This document shows positions 43,105 through 52,223 of a DNA stretch of 64,000 nucleotides, one piece after another; within the stretch, counting starts at the first letter, position 1; every line of letters starts with the position of its first letter. Source of the stretch: Methylomicrobium lacus LW14 (GTDB lineage: Bacteria; Pseudomonadota; Gammaproteobacteria; Methylococcales; Methylomonadaceae); the NCBI RefSeq assembly GCF_000527095.1, contig NZ_AZUN01000001.1:434001-498000 (forward strand). Reading direction: 5' to 3'. The position numbers and the translations under genes are program-made. The notes under the pieces are model-generated. The model was not told where the DNA came from. It searched no databases and worked only from the letters and a program-made list of their open reading frames with translations.

Positions 43105-44817
43105 ATGGCTACACCGACGACCGAGTTTTACTTTAACGGTATTACCAAGTGCCTGATACAAAAAGGTTTGCTTTCGGAAGGCGAGGCGCGAACCCATGTG
43201 CAGGAGGCGGCAAAGAAACACATTTCCCTGGTCAGTTATCTGGTCGCCAATAAATTGGTCAGCGGCAGAGCGATCGCGTCTGCCGTTTACGCCGAATTTG
43301 GCGTGCCTTTTTTCGATCTGGATGCGATCGATTTAAAGACGCTGCCGGTCAAATTGATCAATGAAAAATTGATCCGCAAGCATCAAGTCCTGCCTCTGTT
43401 CGCGCGCGGCAAAACCATTTTCATCGCGGTATCCGACCCGATGAACCATCAGCCGCTCGACGAAATCAAGTTTCAAACTCGGTTGCATCCCGAATGCATC
43501 GTGGTCGAAGAGGATAAGCTGAGCAAGGCGATTGAGATCGCTCTGGAGGCCCCCGACACCTCGATGGCCGCCTTGCTCGACGAAGATCTCGATAATCTGG
43601 CGGTTTCCAGCGGCGAAGACGAGGCCGCCAAAAACGAGGCGAATTCGGATATCGATGATGCGCCGATTGTACGCTTCGTGAATAAAATCCTGCTCGACTC
43701 GGTCAAAAAAGGCGCCTCCGATATTCACTTCGAGCCCTACGAAAAAAACTTCCGTATCCGTTTCCGCACCGACGGCATGCTGCACGAGGTCGCCAGCCCC
43801 CCATCCTCGGTCGCGACCAAGATCATTTCCCGCATCAAGGTCATGTCCAGGCTCGATATCGCCGAGCGCCGGGTGCCTCAGGACGGGCGGATCAAATTGA
43901 TCGTCTCCAAGAATCGCAACCTCGACTTCCGGGTCAATACCTGTCCGACCCTGTTCGGCGAAAAAGTCGTCATGCGTCTCCTGGATCCGACCAGTGCGCA
44001 ATTGGGCATCGAAAAGCTCGGTTTTGAACCCGACCAGCAAAAGCTTTTTCTGGAAGCGATCAATCGCCCTTATGGGCTGGTGCTGGTCACGGGCCCCACC
44101 GGCAGCGGTAAAACGGTATCGTTATATACCGGACTGAATATCCTGAATACGATCGAGCGCAATATATCGACCGCGGAAGATCCGGTCGAAATCACCGTCG
44201 AAGGCATCAATCAGGTCAACATGAACGTGAAGGCAGGCCTGACCTTCGCCAGCGCTTTGCGCGCCTTTTTGCGGCAAGATCCCGATGTGATCATGGTCGG
44301 CGAAATTCGCGACCTCGAAACCGCAGAGATAGCGATCAAAGCGGCGCAAACCGGTCACTTGGTGCTGTCGACCCTGCATACGAACGATGCGCCGCAGACC
44401 TTGAACCGGCTGATGCAGATGGGGATTCCCGCGTTCAATATCGTGTCGTCGATCAATCTGATCATGGCGCAGCGGCTGGCGCGCCGTTTATGCGTGCATT
44501 GCAAGGAGCTCGCCGATTATCCCGAAAATGTGTTGATTGCGACCGGCTTCAAGAAAGAAGAATTGAAAACGTTGCAAATGTATAAAGCCGTGGGCTGCGA
44601 GCATTGTACTAACGGTTATAAGGGCCGGGTCGGCATCTATCAGGTGATGACGCTCAGCGAAAGCATGCGCAGGTTGATCCTGGAGGGCGGTAACGCGATG
44701 CAGCTGGCCGAGCAGGCGAAGGAGGAGGGCATTAACGATCTCAGGGCTTCCGGCCTGAACAAAGTCCGTCAGGGCGTCACCAGCATTGAAGAAATTGATC
44801 GGGTTACCAAGGAATAA
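43105..44817 (+). CDS. pilB: Type IV pilus assembly ATPase PilB
   Basis: Drives pilus extension as a hexameric ATPase in the cytoplasm. 570 residues. The N-terminal MshEN-type domain is at about 20-150, with FFDLDAIDLKTLP. Walker A GPTGSGKTVSLYTGL starts near 330. The Asp box is SAEDPVE-like (STAEDPVEI), Walker B GEIRDLETAEIA and the His box GHLVLSTLHTND. A tetracysteine zinc site is present (CVHCKEL; CEHCTNG). First of the pilB-pilC-pilD set. Confidence 0.96.
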   Translation: MATPTTEFYFNGITKCLIQKGLLSEGEARTHVQEAAKKHISLVSYLVANKLVSGRAIASAVYAEFGVPFFDLDAIDLKTLPVKLINEKLIRKHQVLPLFARGKTIFIAVSDPMNHQPLDEIKFQTRLHPECIVVEEDKLSKAIEIALEAPDTSMAALLDEDLDNLAVSSGEDEAAKNEANSDIDDAPIVRFVNKILLDSVKKGASDIHFEPYEKNFRIRFRTDGMLHEVASPPSSVATKIISRIKVMSRLDIAERRVPQDGRIKLIVSKNRNLDFRVNTCPTLFGEKVVMRLLDPTSAQLGIEKLGFEPDQQKLFLEAINRPYGLVLVTGPTGSGKTVSLYTGLNILNTIERNISTAEDPVEITVEGINQVNMNVKAGLTFASALRAFLRQDPDVIMVGEIRDLETAEIAIKAAQTGHLVLSTLHTNDAPQTLNRLMQMGIPAFNIVSSINLIMAQRLARRLCVHCKELADYPENVLIATGFKKEELKTLQMYKAVGCEHCTNGYKGRVGIYQVMTLSESMRRLILEGGNAMQLAEQAKEEGINDLRASGLNKVRQGVTSIEEIDRVTKE

Positions 44818-44823
44818 GCGAAG

Positions 44824-46044
44824 ATGGCACAAAAAGTTGAACAAATCGATTTTATCTGGAACGGCGTCGACAAGGCGGGCAATAAAATCAAAAATCGCCC
44901 GATCTCGGCGCTGAGCGAGACGATCGCCAAGGCCGATCTAAAAAGGCAAGGCTTTCGCGTCCAGAAAATCAAGAAAAAACCGAAGCCCTTATTCAAGAAA
45001 GTCCAAAAAATTACCCCGGCCGATATTGCGGTGTTTGCGCGGCAACTCGCGACAATGCTCGGAGCCGGCGTTCCTCTGGTTCAGTCTTTCGATATCATCG
45101 GCAAGGGCCACGATAATCTAAGTATGCAGGAGATGCTGTTGTCGATCAAGGGCAGCATCGAAGGCGGTAATACGCTGGCGCAAGCCTTGCGCGAAAAGTC
45201 GCTGTATTTCGACGAATTGTTCTGCAATTTGGTCGAGGCGGGCGAGCAGGCCGGGGTTTTGGAGGCCTTACTCGATAAAATCGCGACTTATAAGGAAAAA
45301 ACCGAATCGATCAAGAAAAAGATCAAGAAAGCGTTGACCTATCCGACCGCGGTGATCATCGTCGCGGTGATCGTTACAACTGTCCTGCTGATGTTCGTGG
45401 TGCCGGTGTTCGAGGATTTGTTCAAGAGTTTCGGAGCGGATTTACCGGCATTCACGCAAATGTTCATCGATATGTCGAAGTGGCTCAGAAGTTGGTGGTG
45501 GATACTCTTCGGATCGATCGGCGGCGCCGCGTATACCTTTTTTTACTTCAAAAAACGCTCTTATGCGTTTAACCATTATCTGGACAGAACCTTGCTGAAG
45601 GTGCCGGTGGTCGGGATGATTCTGAATAAATCATCGATCGCGCGCTTCGCCAGAACCTTGTCGACGATGTCGGCGGCCGGCGTGCCGCTCGTCGAGGCTT
45701 TGGAGTCGGTCGCCGGCGCTTGTGGTAATATAGTCTATGCCGAAGCGGTCCTGAAGATGCGCGAGGAAGTCTCGACGGGTCAGCGCTTGCAGTTTGCGAT
45801 GCAGCAAACCAGTTTGTTTCCGCACATGGTGCAGCAGATGGTCGCGATCGGTGAAGAATCCGGTTCGATGGATGCGATGCTCGCCAAGGTCGCGGATTTT
45901 TATGAAGAAGAAGTCGACAATTTGATCGACAATTTAAGCAGCCTGATGGAGCCTTTGATCATGGCCATTCTCGGCGTTTTGGTCGGAAGTCTTTTGATCG
46001 CGATGTATCTGCCTATCTTCAAATTGGGGGCGGCTGTGGGTTAA
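44824..46044 (+). CDS. pilC: Type IV pilus platform protein PilC
   Basis: The inner membrane platform protein on which PilB works. 406 residues: two cytoplasmic T2SF domains (about 70-195 and 270-395), each followed by membrane segments, e.g. AVIIVAVIVTTVLLMFVVPV and MAILGVLVGSLLIAMYLPI. The family stretch FARQLATMLGAGVPLVQSF is repeated as FARTLSTMSAAGVPLVEAL in the second half. It starts 6 bp after pilB. Confidence 0.96.
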   Translation: MAQKVEQIDFIWNGVDKAGNKIKNRPISALSETIAKADLKRQGFRVQKIKKKPKPLFKKVQKITPADIAVFARQLATMLGAGVPLVQSFDIIGKGHDNLSMQEMLLSIKGSIEGGNTLAQALREKSLYFDELFCNLVEAGEQAGVLEALLDKIATYKEKTESIKKKIKKALTYPTAVIIVAVIVTTVLLMFVVPVFEDLFKSFGADLPAFTQMFIDMSKWLRSWWWILFGSIGGAAYTFFYFKKRSYAFNHYLDRTLLKVPVVGMILNKSSIARFARTLSTMSAAGVPLVEALESVAGACGNIVYAEAVLKMREEVSTGQRLQFAMQQTSLFPHMVQQMVAIGEESGSMDAMLAKVADFYEEEVDNLIDNLSSLMEPLIMAILGVLVGSLLIAMYLPIFKLGAAVG

Positions 46045-46108
46045 GATTCAACCGCGCTGCAACGGGTTGATCGGGACACGCAATGACACGGAAATATGGG
46101 CAGATTAC

Positions 46109-46999
46109 ATGGCAGAACTGAGCGATTTTTTACCTTACCTCGTTTTTATCATTGGCCTGATGGTCGGCAGTTTTTTGAATGTGGTGATCTACCGCCTGCC
46201 GATCATGATGTACCGGGGCTGGCGCAAGGAATGCATCGAGTTTCTGGAACTGGCGCCGGAGGCCGTGCCGGTTCCGCAAGGCGCCGGCAATGTCCAGATC
46301 ACCGAGGAAGAGCCCTTTAATCTGGCCCTGCCATTATCGCGCTGCTCGTCCTGCAAAACGCCGATCAAGCCTTATCACAATATTCCGGTATTGAGTTATT
46401 TGTTTTTGCGAGGCAAATGCGCGCATTGCGGCGCCGGCATATCCTTTCGCTATCCTGCGATCGAATTGTTGACCGCGGTGCTGTCCGCCGTGGTTGCCTG
46501 GCATTTCGGCTATACCCTGCAAGCCGTGTTTGCGCTGTTATTGACCTGGTCTTTAGTTGCGTTGAGCTTTATTGATGTCGATCATCATCTGTTGCCCGAT
46601 TCGATCAATCTGCCGGTGCTTTGGCTTGGGCTGTTACTCAGTTTGTTCGGGTTCTATACCGATGCGCATGCCAGCATCATCGGCGCGGCTGCCGGCTATG
46701 GCTCGCTCTGGATCGTCTATCATCTGTTCAAGCTGGCTACAGGCAAGGAAGGCATGGGATTTGGCGACTTCAAATTGCTGGCGCTGTTCGGCGCCTGGCT
46801 CGGATGGCAGAGCCTGCCGCTGATCATTCTGCTTTCCGCACTGACCGGCGCGGTGTTTGGCATCGCTTCAATCCTATTCGCCAAACGCGACCATGCCGCG
46901 CCGATCCCTTTCGGTCCCTATCTGGCCGTTGCCGGCTGGATTGCGCTGATCTGGGGGGATGCGATCAATCGTCTCTATCTCGACTCAGTCGGTCTTTGA
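46109..46999 (+). CDS. pilD: Prepilin peptidase/N-methyltransferase PilD
   Basis: Cleaves the leader of prepilins and methylates the new N-terminus. 296 residues from the ATG at 46109 (MAELSDFLPYLVF); the frame opens earlier, at 46067. The zinc/methylase region has two CxxC pairs (CSSC near 80, CAHC near 104). The aspartyl protease residues are in IDVDHHLLPD and GFGDFKLLALFG. Seven to eight hydrophobic spans. Last of the pilus genes here; coaE follows after 12 bp. Confidence 0.95.
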   Translation: MAELSDFLPYLVFIIGLMVGSFLNVVIYRLPIMMYRGWRKECIEFLELAPEAVPVPQGAGNVQITEEEPFNLALPLSRCSSCKTPIKPYHNIPVLSYLFLRGKCAHCGAGISFRYPAIELLTAVLSAVVAWHFGYTLQAVFALLLTWSLVALSFIDVDHHLLPDSINLPVLWLGLLLSLFGFYTDAHASIIGAAAGYGSLWIVYHLFKLATGKEGMGFGDFKLLALFGAWLGWQSLPLIILLSALTGAVFGIASILFAKRDHAAPIPFGPYLAVAGWIALIWGDAINRLYLDSVGL

Positions 47000-47011
47000 T
47001 CGCTTTCAGTC

Positions 47012-47644
47012 ATGCTAAGAGTGGGCCTGACCGGCGGCATCGGCTGCGGTAAAACGACGGTTTCCAATCTGTTTGCCGAATTCGGCGTTCCGATCCTGGA
47101 TGCCGATCAGGTTGCGCGTGAACTGACCGAGAAGGGACAGCCCGCGTTGGATCGAATTCGTGAAGCATTCGGCGAACAAATCTTGAATGCAGACGGCTCG
47201 TTGAACCGCCTGCAACTCAAACGGATCATTTTTGCCGATGCCGAGCAGAAACGAAAACTCGAAGCGATGCTGCATCCTCTGATTTGGGCCGCATTAAACG
47301 CAAAAAGCGCGCAATTGGCGGCGCCTTATTGCATTCTGAGCATTCCGTTGTTATTCGAAACGAAGATGGAGGCGATCGTCGATCGTATCCTGGTCGTGGA
47401 CTGTCCGGTCGAACTGCAAATAGAGCGCGTCAGCCAAAGAGACCGGCTTGCCATTGAAACCATCCGGGCTATCATCGATAGCCAGGTTCATCGAGACTAT
47501 CGCCTGGCGCATGCGGACGACCTGCTGGACAACTCACAGACTGACAATACACTTGCAGAACAAGTCAAAAAACTGCACAATTTATACCTTTCTATAAGCG
47601 CCTGTCAGACTAGACTTACCTGTGACCAACACCATCACTTATGA
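47012..47644 (+). CDS. coaE: Dephospho-CoA kinase CoaE
   Basis: Last step of CoA synthesis. 210 residues with the P-loop GLTGGIGCGKTTVSNLF at the start, DADQVARELTEKG, and the LID/CoA region SIPLLFETKMEAIVDRILVV. It follows pilD by 12 bp and overlaps the zapD start by 23 bp, the arrangement found in many gammaproteobacteria. Confidence 0.95.
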   Translation: MLRVGLTGGIGCGKTTVSNLFAEFGVPILDADQVARELTEKGQPALDRIREAFGEQILNADGSLNRLQLKRIIFADAEQKRKLEAMLHPLIWAALNAKSAQLAAPYCILSIPLLFETKMEAIVDRILVVDCPVELQIERVSQRDRLAIETIRAIIDSQVHRDYRLAHADDLLDNSQTDNTLAEQVKKLHNLYLSISACQTRLTCDQHHHL

Positions 47645-48392
47645 ATTTCCTCTCAACGAACGCATCCGGGTTTTCATTAGGCTCGAACAACTCTTTAAAC
47701 AATTCAATCATTTCTTAAACGGAACCTCCGTTTGGGACAAGCGCGCCGCACTGAATGTGCTGCTCGACATCATGGCTATCTTCAGCCGCAACGATTTGAA
47801 ATCGGAGTTGCTTAAAGAACTCGACCGCCACGGCAAAGTCCTGAGTAAACTTTCCCAGAGCCAGGGCGTGGATTCGGAAAAATTGAGTCGGTTGCTGAAT
47901 GACGTAAGCCGAACCAGCAAGAATCTCTATGCATCGAGCGGTAAAATCGGCATCCATGTGATGGAGAGCGATCTGTTTCAAAGCATCGCCCAACGCAGCT
48001 CGATTCCGGGCGGCACCTGTTCTTTCGACTTGCCCGAGTTTCATTACTGGCTGGAGCAGGAAGAAGCGATTCGCTTGAAGGATCTGCAACAATGGGGTAC
48101 GCCTTTCAACGACATTAGAAATGCGATCGAACTGATCCTGAATCTGATCCGCAACAGCCGTCGTGATACACAAGAACTCGCCAAGGCTGGATTTTTTCAA
48201 ATTTCCCTGGATCACAGCCAGCCCTATCAACTGGTGAAAGTCAGTCTGGATAAATCACTGCGTTATTTTGCCGAAATCAGCGGCGGCAAGCATCGTTGCA
48301 CCATACGCTTCATGGTGCCGTCGAATGACGAAAAACGTCCGCTGCAAAGCAGCGACGACGTGCCTTTCACCCTATCCTGTTGCCAGTTTTGA
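47622..48392 (+). CDS. zapD: Cell division protein ZapD
   Basis: Binds and bundles FtsZ at midcell. 256 residues, starting with GTG (MTNTITYEFPLNERIRVFIR). The family region YEFPLNERIR...LEQLF and HYWLEQE near 145 support the call. The start overlaps the end of coaE; the stop overlaps the yacG start (TGATG), so expression is coupled. Confidence 0.93.
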   Translation: MTNTITYEFPLNERIRVFIRLEQLFKQFNHFLNGTSVWDKRAALNVLLDIMAIFSRNDLKSELLKELDRHGKVLSKLSQSQGVDSEKLSRLLNDVSRTSKNLYASSGKIGIHVMESDLFQSIAQRSSIPGGTCSFDLPEFHYWLEQEEAIRLKDLQQWGTPFNDIRNAIELILNLIRNSRRDTQELAKAGFFQISLDHSQPYQLVKVSLDKSLRYFAEISGGKHRCTIRFMVPSNDEKRPLQSSDDVPFTLSCCQF

Positions 48393-48583
48393 TGACCGCG
48401 ATGACAGTTAAGTGCCCTGTGTGCGGACGTTCGGTGGAATGGACGGCGGACTATCCCTACAGGCCGTTCTGTTCCGAACGCTGCAAAATGATCGACCTCG
48501 GTGCCTGGGCGGCCGAAGAACACCGGATTTCCGAGGAACTGGATGACGGGGACGAAACGGAAGAAAGCCAGCCCTTTCACTGA
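48392..48583 (+). CDS. yacG: DNA gyrase inhibitor YacG
   Basis: A 63-residue zinc-binding protein that in E. coli binds gyrase. Zinc ligands are CPVCG and FCSERCK, followed by the family sequence IDLGAWAAEEHRI and an acidic tail. The start ATG at 48392 overlaps the zapD stop; the in-frame ATG at 48401 is the alternative. Converges with the Nudix/ThiE-like fusion gene, 11 bp away. Confidence 0.93.
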   Translation: MTAMTVKCPVCGRSVEWTADYPYRPFCSERCKMIDLGAWAAEEHRISEELDDGDETEESQPFH

Positions 48584-48594
48584 TCAGGCCCGCT

Positions 48595-49548
48595 TTACTC
48601 GCCGAGGAACGCCCGGATGCCGGCAATGCCCTGCGCGCCGGCGGCGCGGGCGGCGTTCAGATCCTCTTTTGCCAAGCCGCCCAATGCATACACCGGAATG
48701 TTGATCTGCTCGATCAGCGCGGAAAATCTGTCCCAACCCAGGGCGGCGGTTTCGGGATGGCTTTGGGTCGGCAACACCGGCGCCAAAACCGCAAAATCAG
48801 CGCCGATCTTCTCGGCATGCTCGAGCTCCGCCAGCGTGTGGCACGAAGCGCCGAGCCATCGATAAGCCTCCGGCCGTTCCTGTAAAGCGAGCAAGTCGTT
48901 GGCGGTCAAGTGCAGGCCATCGGCGGTTGCATTGCCGAAATCCACAGAGGAATTGATCAGCAATCCGGCATCGTGTGCGCGGCAAAGCGGATAGGCTTCC
49001 GCCAAAAAATTTCCGATACGGGCGCGTGATGAGGTTTTCAAGCGCGCCTGAATCAGCCTGATGCCGTTCGCGAGGAATTGATGCAAATCCTGCATCAGGT
49101 CGCCGCTGACCTGATCGTCGAGGATCGCATAATAAGGCGGGAGTAGCGCGGCGGTCACGATCGGCCGGTTGGCGGCCGGGAAGGCGAATTGAGCCAGTTC
49201 GTTCGGCGCCACCCAGCGAATCGGCTGGCCCAGGCAGCCTGTTGCAGTGCCGGAAAAGCGATCGACTACGAATACCCGCAAGGTGACGGCCCGATCGGGA
49301 TAACGGTGATGAACCGTGATCAGTGGGGCGGCCGTCTTTACGTCGATATCCAGCTCTTCCTTGAGTTCTCTGAACAAGGCCTGCTCCGGTGTTTCGCCGG
49401 CTTCGATCTTGCCGCCCGGAAACTCCCACAAGCCGCCCTGATGCAGGGACGCGTCGCGCTTGGCGATCAATATTCTGCCGTCCGTGCCTTTGATCACCCC
49501 GGCCGCGACTTGCAGCGACTTCGTTGCGGTTTTTTGCCTATGGCTCAT
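48595..49548 (-). CDS. MutT-type Nudix hydrolase fused to a ThiE/TenI-like domain
   Basis: 317 residues in two parts. Residues 10-135 are a Nudix hydrolase with the box GGKIEAGETPEQALFRELKEE condensed here as GX5EX7REXXEE; this type cleans 8-oxo-dGTP from the nucleotide pool. Residues about 150-317 resemble thiamine phosphate synthase/TenI: FAVLAPVLPTQSHP and PVYALGGL. The same fusion is common beside argJ in gammaproteobacteria. The ThiE-like part may not make thiamine phosphate. It is 18 bp downstream of argJ. Confidence 0.92.
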   Translation of the reverse strand: MSHRQKTATKSLQVAAGVIKGTDGRILIAKRDASLHQGGLWEFPGGKIEAGETPEQALFRELKEELDIDVKTAAPLITVHHRYPDRAVTLRVFVVDRFSGTATGCLGQPIRWVAPNELAQFAFPAANRPIVTAALLPPYYAILDDQVSGDLMQDLHQFLANGIRLIQARLKTSSRARIGNFLAEAYPLCRAHDAGLLINSSVDFGNATADGLHLTANDLLALQERPEAYRWLGASCHTLAELEHAEKIGADFAVLAPVLPTQSHPETAALGWDRFSALIEQINIPVYALGGLAKEDLNAARAAGAQGIAGIRAFLGE

Positions 49549-49566
49549 CGGATTTCCGAATACCGA

Positions 49567-50781
49567 TCAGGTGCGATATTCCGCATTGATCCTGACATAG
49601 TCATACGAGAAATCGCAGGTCAACACTTCCTGACGGGCATCGCCCCGGCCCAGTTGGACCGTCACGCGGATTTCTTCGCGGTCCATCACCTGTTGTCCCG
49701 CTTCCTCGGTGTAGTCGTCGGCGCGTCCGCCTTCACGGACGATGCAGACGTCGTCCAGAAAGATCCGAATGCTTTCCAGCACCATGTTATCGACGCCGGC
49801 GCGTCCGACCGCAGCCAGAATGCGTCCCCAGTTCGGGTCGCTCGCGAAAAATGCGGTCTTGACCAGGGGCGAATGCGCGATCGTTTTCGCGACGCGGACC
49901 GCTTCTTCATCGCTTTGCGCTTCCTCGACCACGATGCGCATCAGTTTGGTCGCGCCTTCGCCGTCCCGGACGATCGCTTCGGCCAGGCGCTTGCACACAT
50001 CCAGCAAGGCATCGGCGAAGCGAGTGTAATGTTCGCTATCCGGCAAAATTTCCGGAGCGGCGGAAAGCCCGCTGGCCATCACGACCAGCGCGTCATTGGT
50101 CGAGGTGTCGCCGTCGACCGTGATCCGGTTGAAGGACAGTTCGGCGGCGCGCTTCAGGCATTGCTGCAACAAGGCGCTGCTGATTTTCGCGTCGGTGCCG
50201 ATGAACGACAGCATCGTCGCCATGTTCGGCTGGATCATGCCGGCACCCTTGGCGATGCCGTTGAAAGTGATCGTCCGGCCGTCGATCTCCAGGGTTTGAC
50301 TGACGCCCTTCGGAAACGTATCGGTCGTCATGATCGCCTTGGCGGCCTTGTCCCAGCTTGCAGGATTGAGATTGCGCACCGCATCGGGCAAGGCAGAGCC
50401 GATCTTATCGATTGGCAGCGGCTGGCCGATGACGCCGGTCGAAAACGGCAACACCTGTCCGGCGGAGCCGCCGGTAAGCTGCGCCAGGAGTTCGCAGGAG
50501 GTCAGCGCATCTTGCAGCCCTTGCCTGCCGGTGCCCGCGTTCGCGTTGCCGGAATTGATCAGCAGCCAGCGCGGCTTGGATGCCAAATGGTCCCGGGCGA
50601 CCTGCACCGGCGCGGCGCAGAAGGCATTCTGCGTAAAGACCGCGGCGCAGCTACCTTGTTCGGCCATTTCAAACACCAACAGATCGTCCCTGACCGTCTG
50701 CTTGATGCCCGCGCAAACGGTGCCCAAACGAATGCCGGGAATCTCCGGCATGATCGGAAAATCGCAGCGACCTACCGCCAT
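49567..50781 (-). CDS. argJ: Bifunctional ornithine acetyltransferase ArgJ
   Basis: Recycles the acetyl group in arginine synthesis: transfers it from N-acetylornithine to glutamate and usually also acetylates glutamate from acetyl-CoA. 404 residues from MAVGRCDFPIMP. The self-cleavage site is in KGAGMIQPNMATML (near residue 186), whose threonine becomes the catalytic nucleophile of the beta chain. The ATG at 50781 has GAGGAA about 8 nt upstream; the frame opens earlier, at 50862, but without support. Confidence 0.95.
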   Translation of the reverse strand: MAVGRCDFPIMPEIPGIRLGTVCAGIKQTVRDDLLVFEMAEQGSCAAVFTQNAFCAAPVQVARDHLASKPRWLLINSGNANAGTGRQGLQDALTSCELLAQLTGGSAGQVLPFSTGVIGQPLPIDKIGSALPDAVRNLNPASWDKAAKAIMTTDTFPKGVSQTLEIDGRTITFNGIAKGAGMIQPNMATMLSFIGTDAKISSALLQQCLKRAAELSFNRITVDGDTSTNDALVVMASGLSAAPEILPDSEHYTRFADALLDVCKRLAEAIVRDGEGATKLMRIVVEEAQSDEEAVRVAKTIAHSPLVKTAFFASDPNWGRILAAVGRAGVDNMVLESIRIFLDDVCIVREGGRADDYTEEAGQQVMDREEIRVTVQLGRGDARQEVLTCDFSYDYVRINAEYRT

Positions 50782-50839
50782 CGTGTGTTCCTCGTAAATT
50801 GAATGAAAAAAAATAATGTAGGGATGCTTGCTATCCGGC

Positions 50840-51067
50840 TTACCCGCCGACTTCCAGGACAATCACATATTCATGATCGCCGCTGCGCGTTTCGAGCACC
50901 GTGTGGCCATGAATCCGGCTCCAGGCAGGAATGTCCTGCATCACGCCGGGATCGGTGCAGATCACTTCCAGCTGGTCGCCGGGCTGCATCTGTTTGATCT
51001 TGTCTTGGGTGCGGATTACCGGCAGCGGACACAAAAGCCGCCGCGCGTTCAGGGTTTCCCGGATCAT
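50840..51067 (-). CDS. TusA-family sulfur carrier protein
   Basis: 75 residues with the TusA signature CPLPVIRT, whose cysteine carries a persulfide. The ATG at 51067 overlaps the stop of the upstream PP-loop gene (ATGA), so this start is chosen over 51076. TusA-like proteins pass sulfur to tRNA-thiolating or other enzymes. The coupling to a PP-loop thiolase-like gene suggests they act as a pair. Confidence 0.9.
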   Translation of the reverse strand: MIRETLNARRLLCPLPVIRTQDKIKQMQPGDQLEVICTDPGVMQDIPAWSRIHGHTVLETRSGDHEYVIVLEVGG

Positions 51068-52104
51068 ATAAACCATTCCTGCGGCATGTCTTTCGCCAGC
51101 GGCTTGACCTGGATCGTCCGCTCCGAGCCGTCCTTATCCGTGACAGTGACATCGACCTGTTCGGCATCGCGGCCCTGGCCGTAGCGGGCGGTGATGCCGG
51201 CAGCCAGATACAAATCTTCCGCGGAGGGCGTGCCGTCGATCAACACCAGCGGGCCGCTATGGCTCGATGCCAACAGGCTGATGAACTCTTTTTGATAGCC
51301 CTGCAAAAAGCGGCCTTCGCCTTCCTCGCGCGCGACGATCAGTTTGAAATGGCGGGCAGGGCGGATGTGACGGCCGACCTTCAGCAGCATCACGTCGTCG
51401 AGTTCGTAATCCTTGTGGCCGTGCGACTGCCACAAATCGACCAGCTTCGCCGAATATTTCTTGTCGGTCAAAAAGCAGCAGCCGCCGGCCGGCTGCGAAT
51501 AATCGTGAAAACCGTGGCGCTCGGCCATTTCTATCTGGGGCTTCCGCGAACGGCCGCTGAAATCGTGCAGTTTGGCGCGATCGACCCAGCCTTCGCGCTC
51601 GGGCAATGTCGGCGCCAGATTCTTCGCGCACAAGGGCCGCAGCAACAAGTCGTCGGCGCCCGATTCCCGGGCCACGACCGGCATCGTGTCCTTGCGCTGC
51701 GACATCGGCCGCTGGCCGATCACCTCGCCGGTGATGATGAAGTCGAAACCGTTTTCGGCAATCCATTGCTTGGCCTTGTTGACCATGAAAATCTTGCAGT
51801 CCAGGCAGGGGTTCAAATTCGCGCCGTAGCCGTGCTTCGGATTGATCAGCACGTTCTTGTATTCTTCGATCACATCGACGATGTGCAGCTTGATGCCGAG
51901 CTGCTCGGCGACCCAGAGCGAATTATTGCGCTTCGGTTTGGCGCGATCCTTTTCCCGGATCGCATGCGTATGGCCTTCCACGCAAAAGCCGGTGAAGAAA
52001 TTGATGCCTTCGACATGGACGCCCTGGTCCATGATCGTTTTCGCGGCCAGCATCGAATCCAGGCCGCCGGAAATCAGCGCGACGGCTTTGCGTTGTATGC
52101 TCAT
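51064..52104 (-). CDS. PP-loop thiolase-like protein related to MnmA/ThiI
   Basis: A 346-residue protein with the ATP-pyrophosphatase loop SGGLDSML (12-19), CLDCK near residue 100 and later cysteines in GGCCFLT. This resembles tRNA thiolation enzymes of the MnmA/ThiI group, but it lacks a THUMP domain and the usual MnmA tail; the C-terminal 120 residues are of a different type. A likely substrate is tRNA, with sulfur from the TusA-like partner directly downstream. The exact nucleoside is not known to me. Confidence 0.85.
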   Translation of the reverse strand: MSIQRKAVALISGGLDSMLAAKTIMDQGVHVEGINFFTGFCVEGHTHAIREKDRAKPKRNNSLWVAEQLGIKLHIVDVIEEYKNVLINPKHGYGANLNPCLDCKIFMVNKAKQWIAENGFDFIITGEVIGQRPMSQRKDTMPVVARESGADDLLLRPLCAKNLAPTLPEREGWVDRAKLHDFSGRSRKPQIEMAERHGFHDYSQPAGGCCFLTDKKYSAKLVDLWQSHGHKDYELDDVMLLKVGRHIRPARHFKLIVAREEGEGRFLQGYQKEFISLLASSHSGPLVLIDGTPSAEDLYLAAGITARYGQGRDAEQVDVTVTDKDGSERTIQVKPLAKDMPQEWFI

Positions 52105-52223
52105 CTGGTTTTAATCAAAAAGCGCCTATTATAACCGGTAATTTTTGCAGATGGCTTCACTTCTCTACGACTTCTCCTAAACTGAATCCAGGTCAACTCT
52201 CATCGTTAGCGGATTACACGACT

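Noticed and set aside
49189..50802. 537-codon plus-strand open frame
   Set aside because: Antisense to the Nudix/ThiE-like fusion and argJ, both of which are clear genes.
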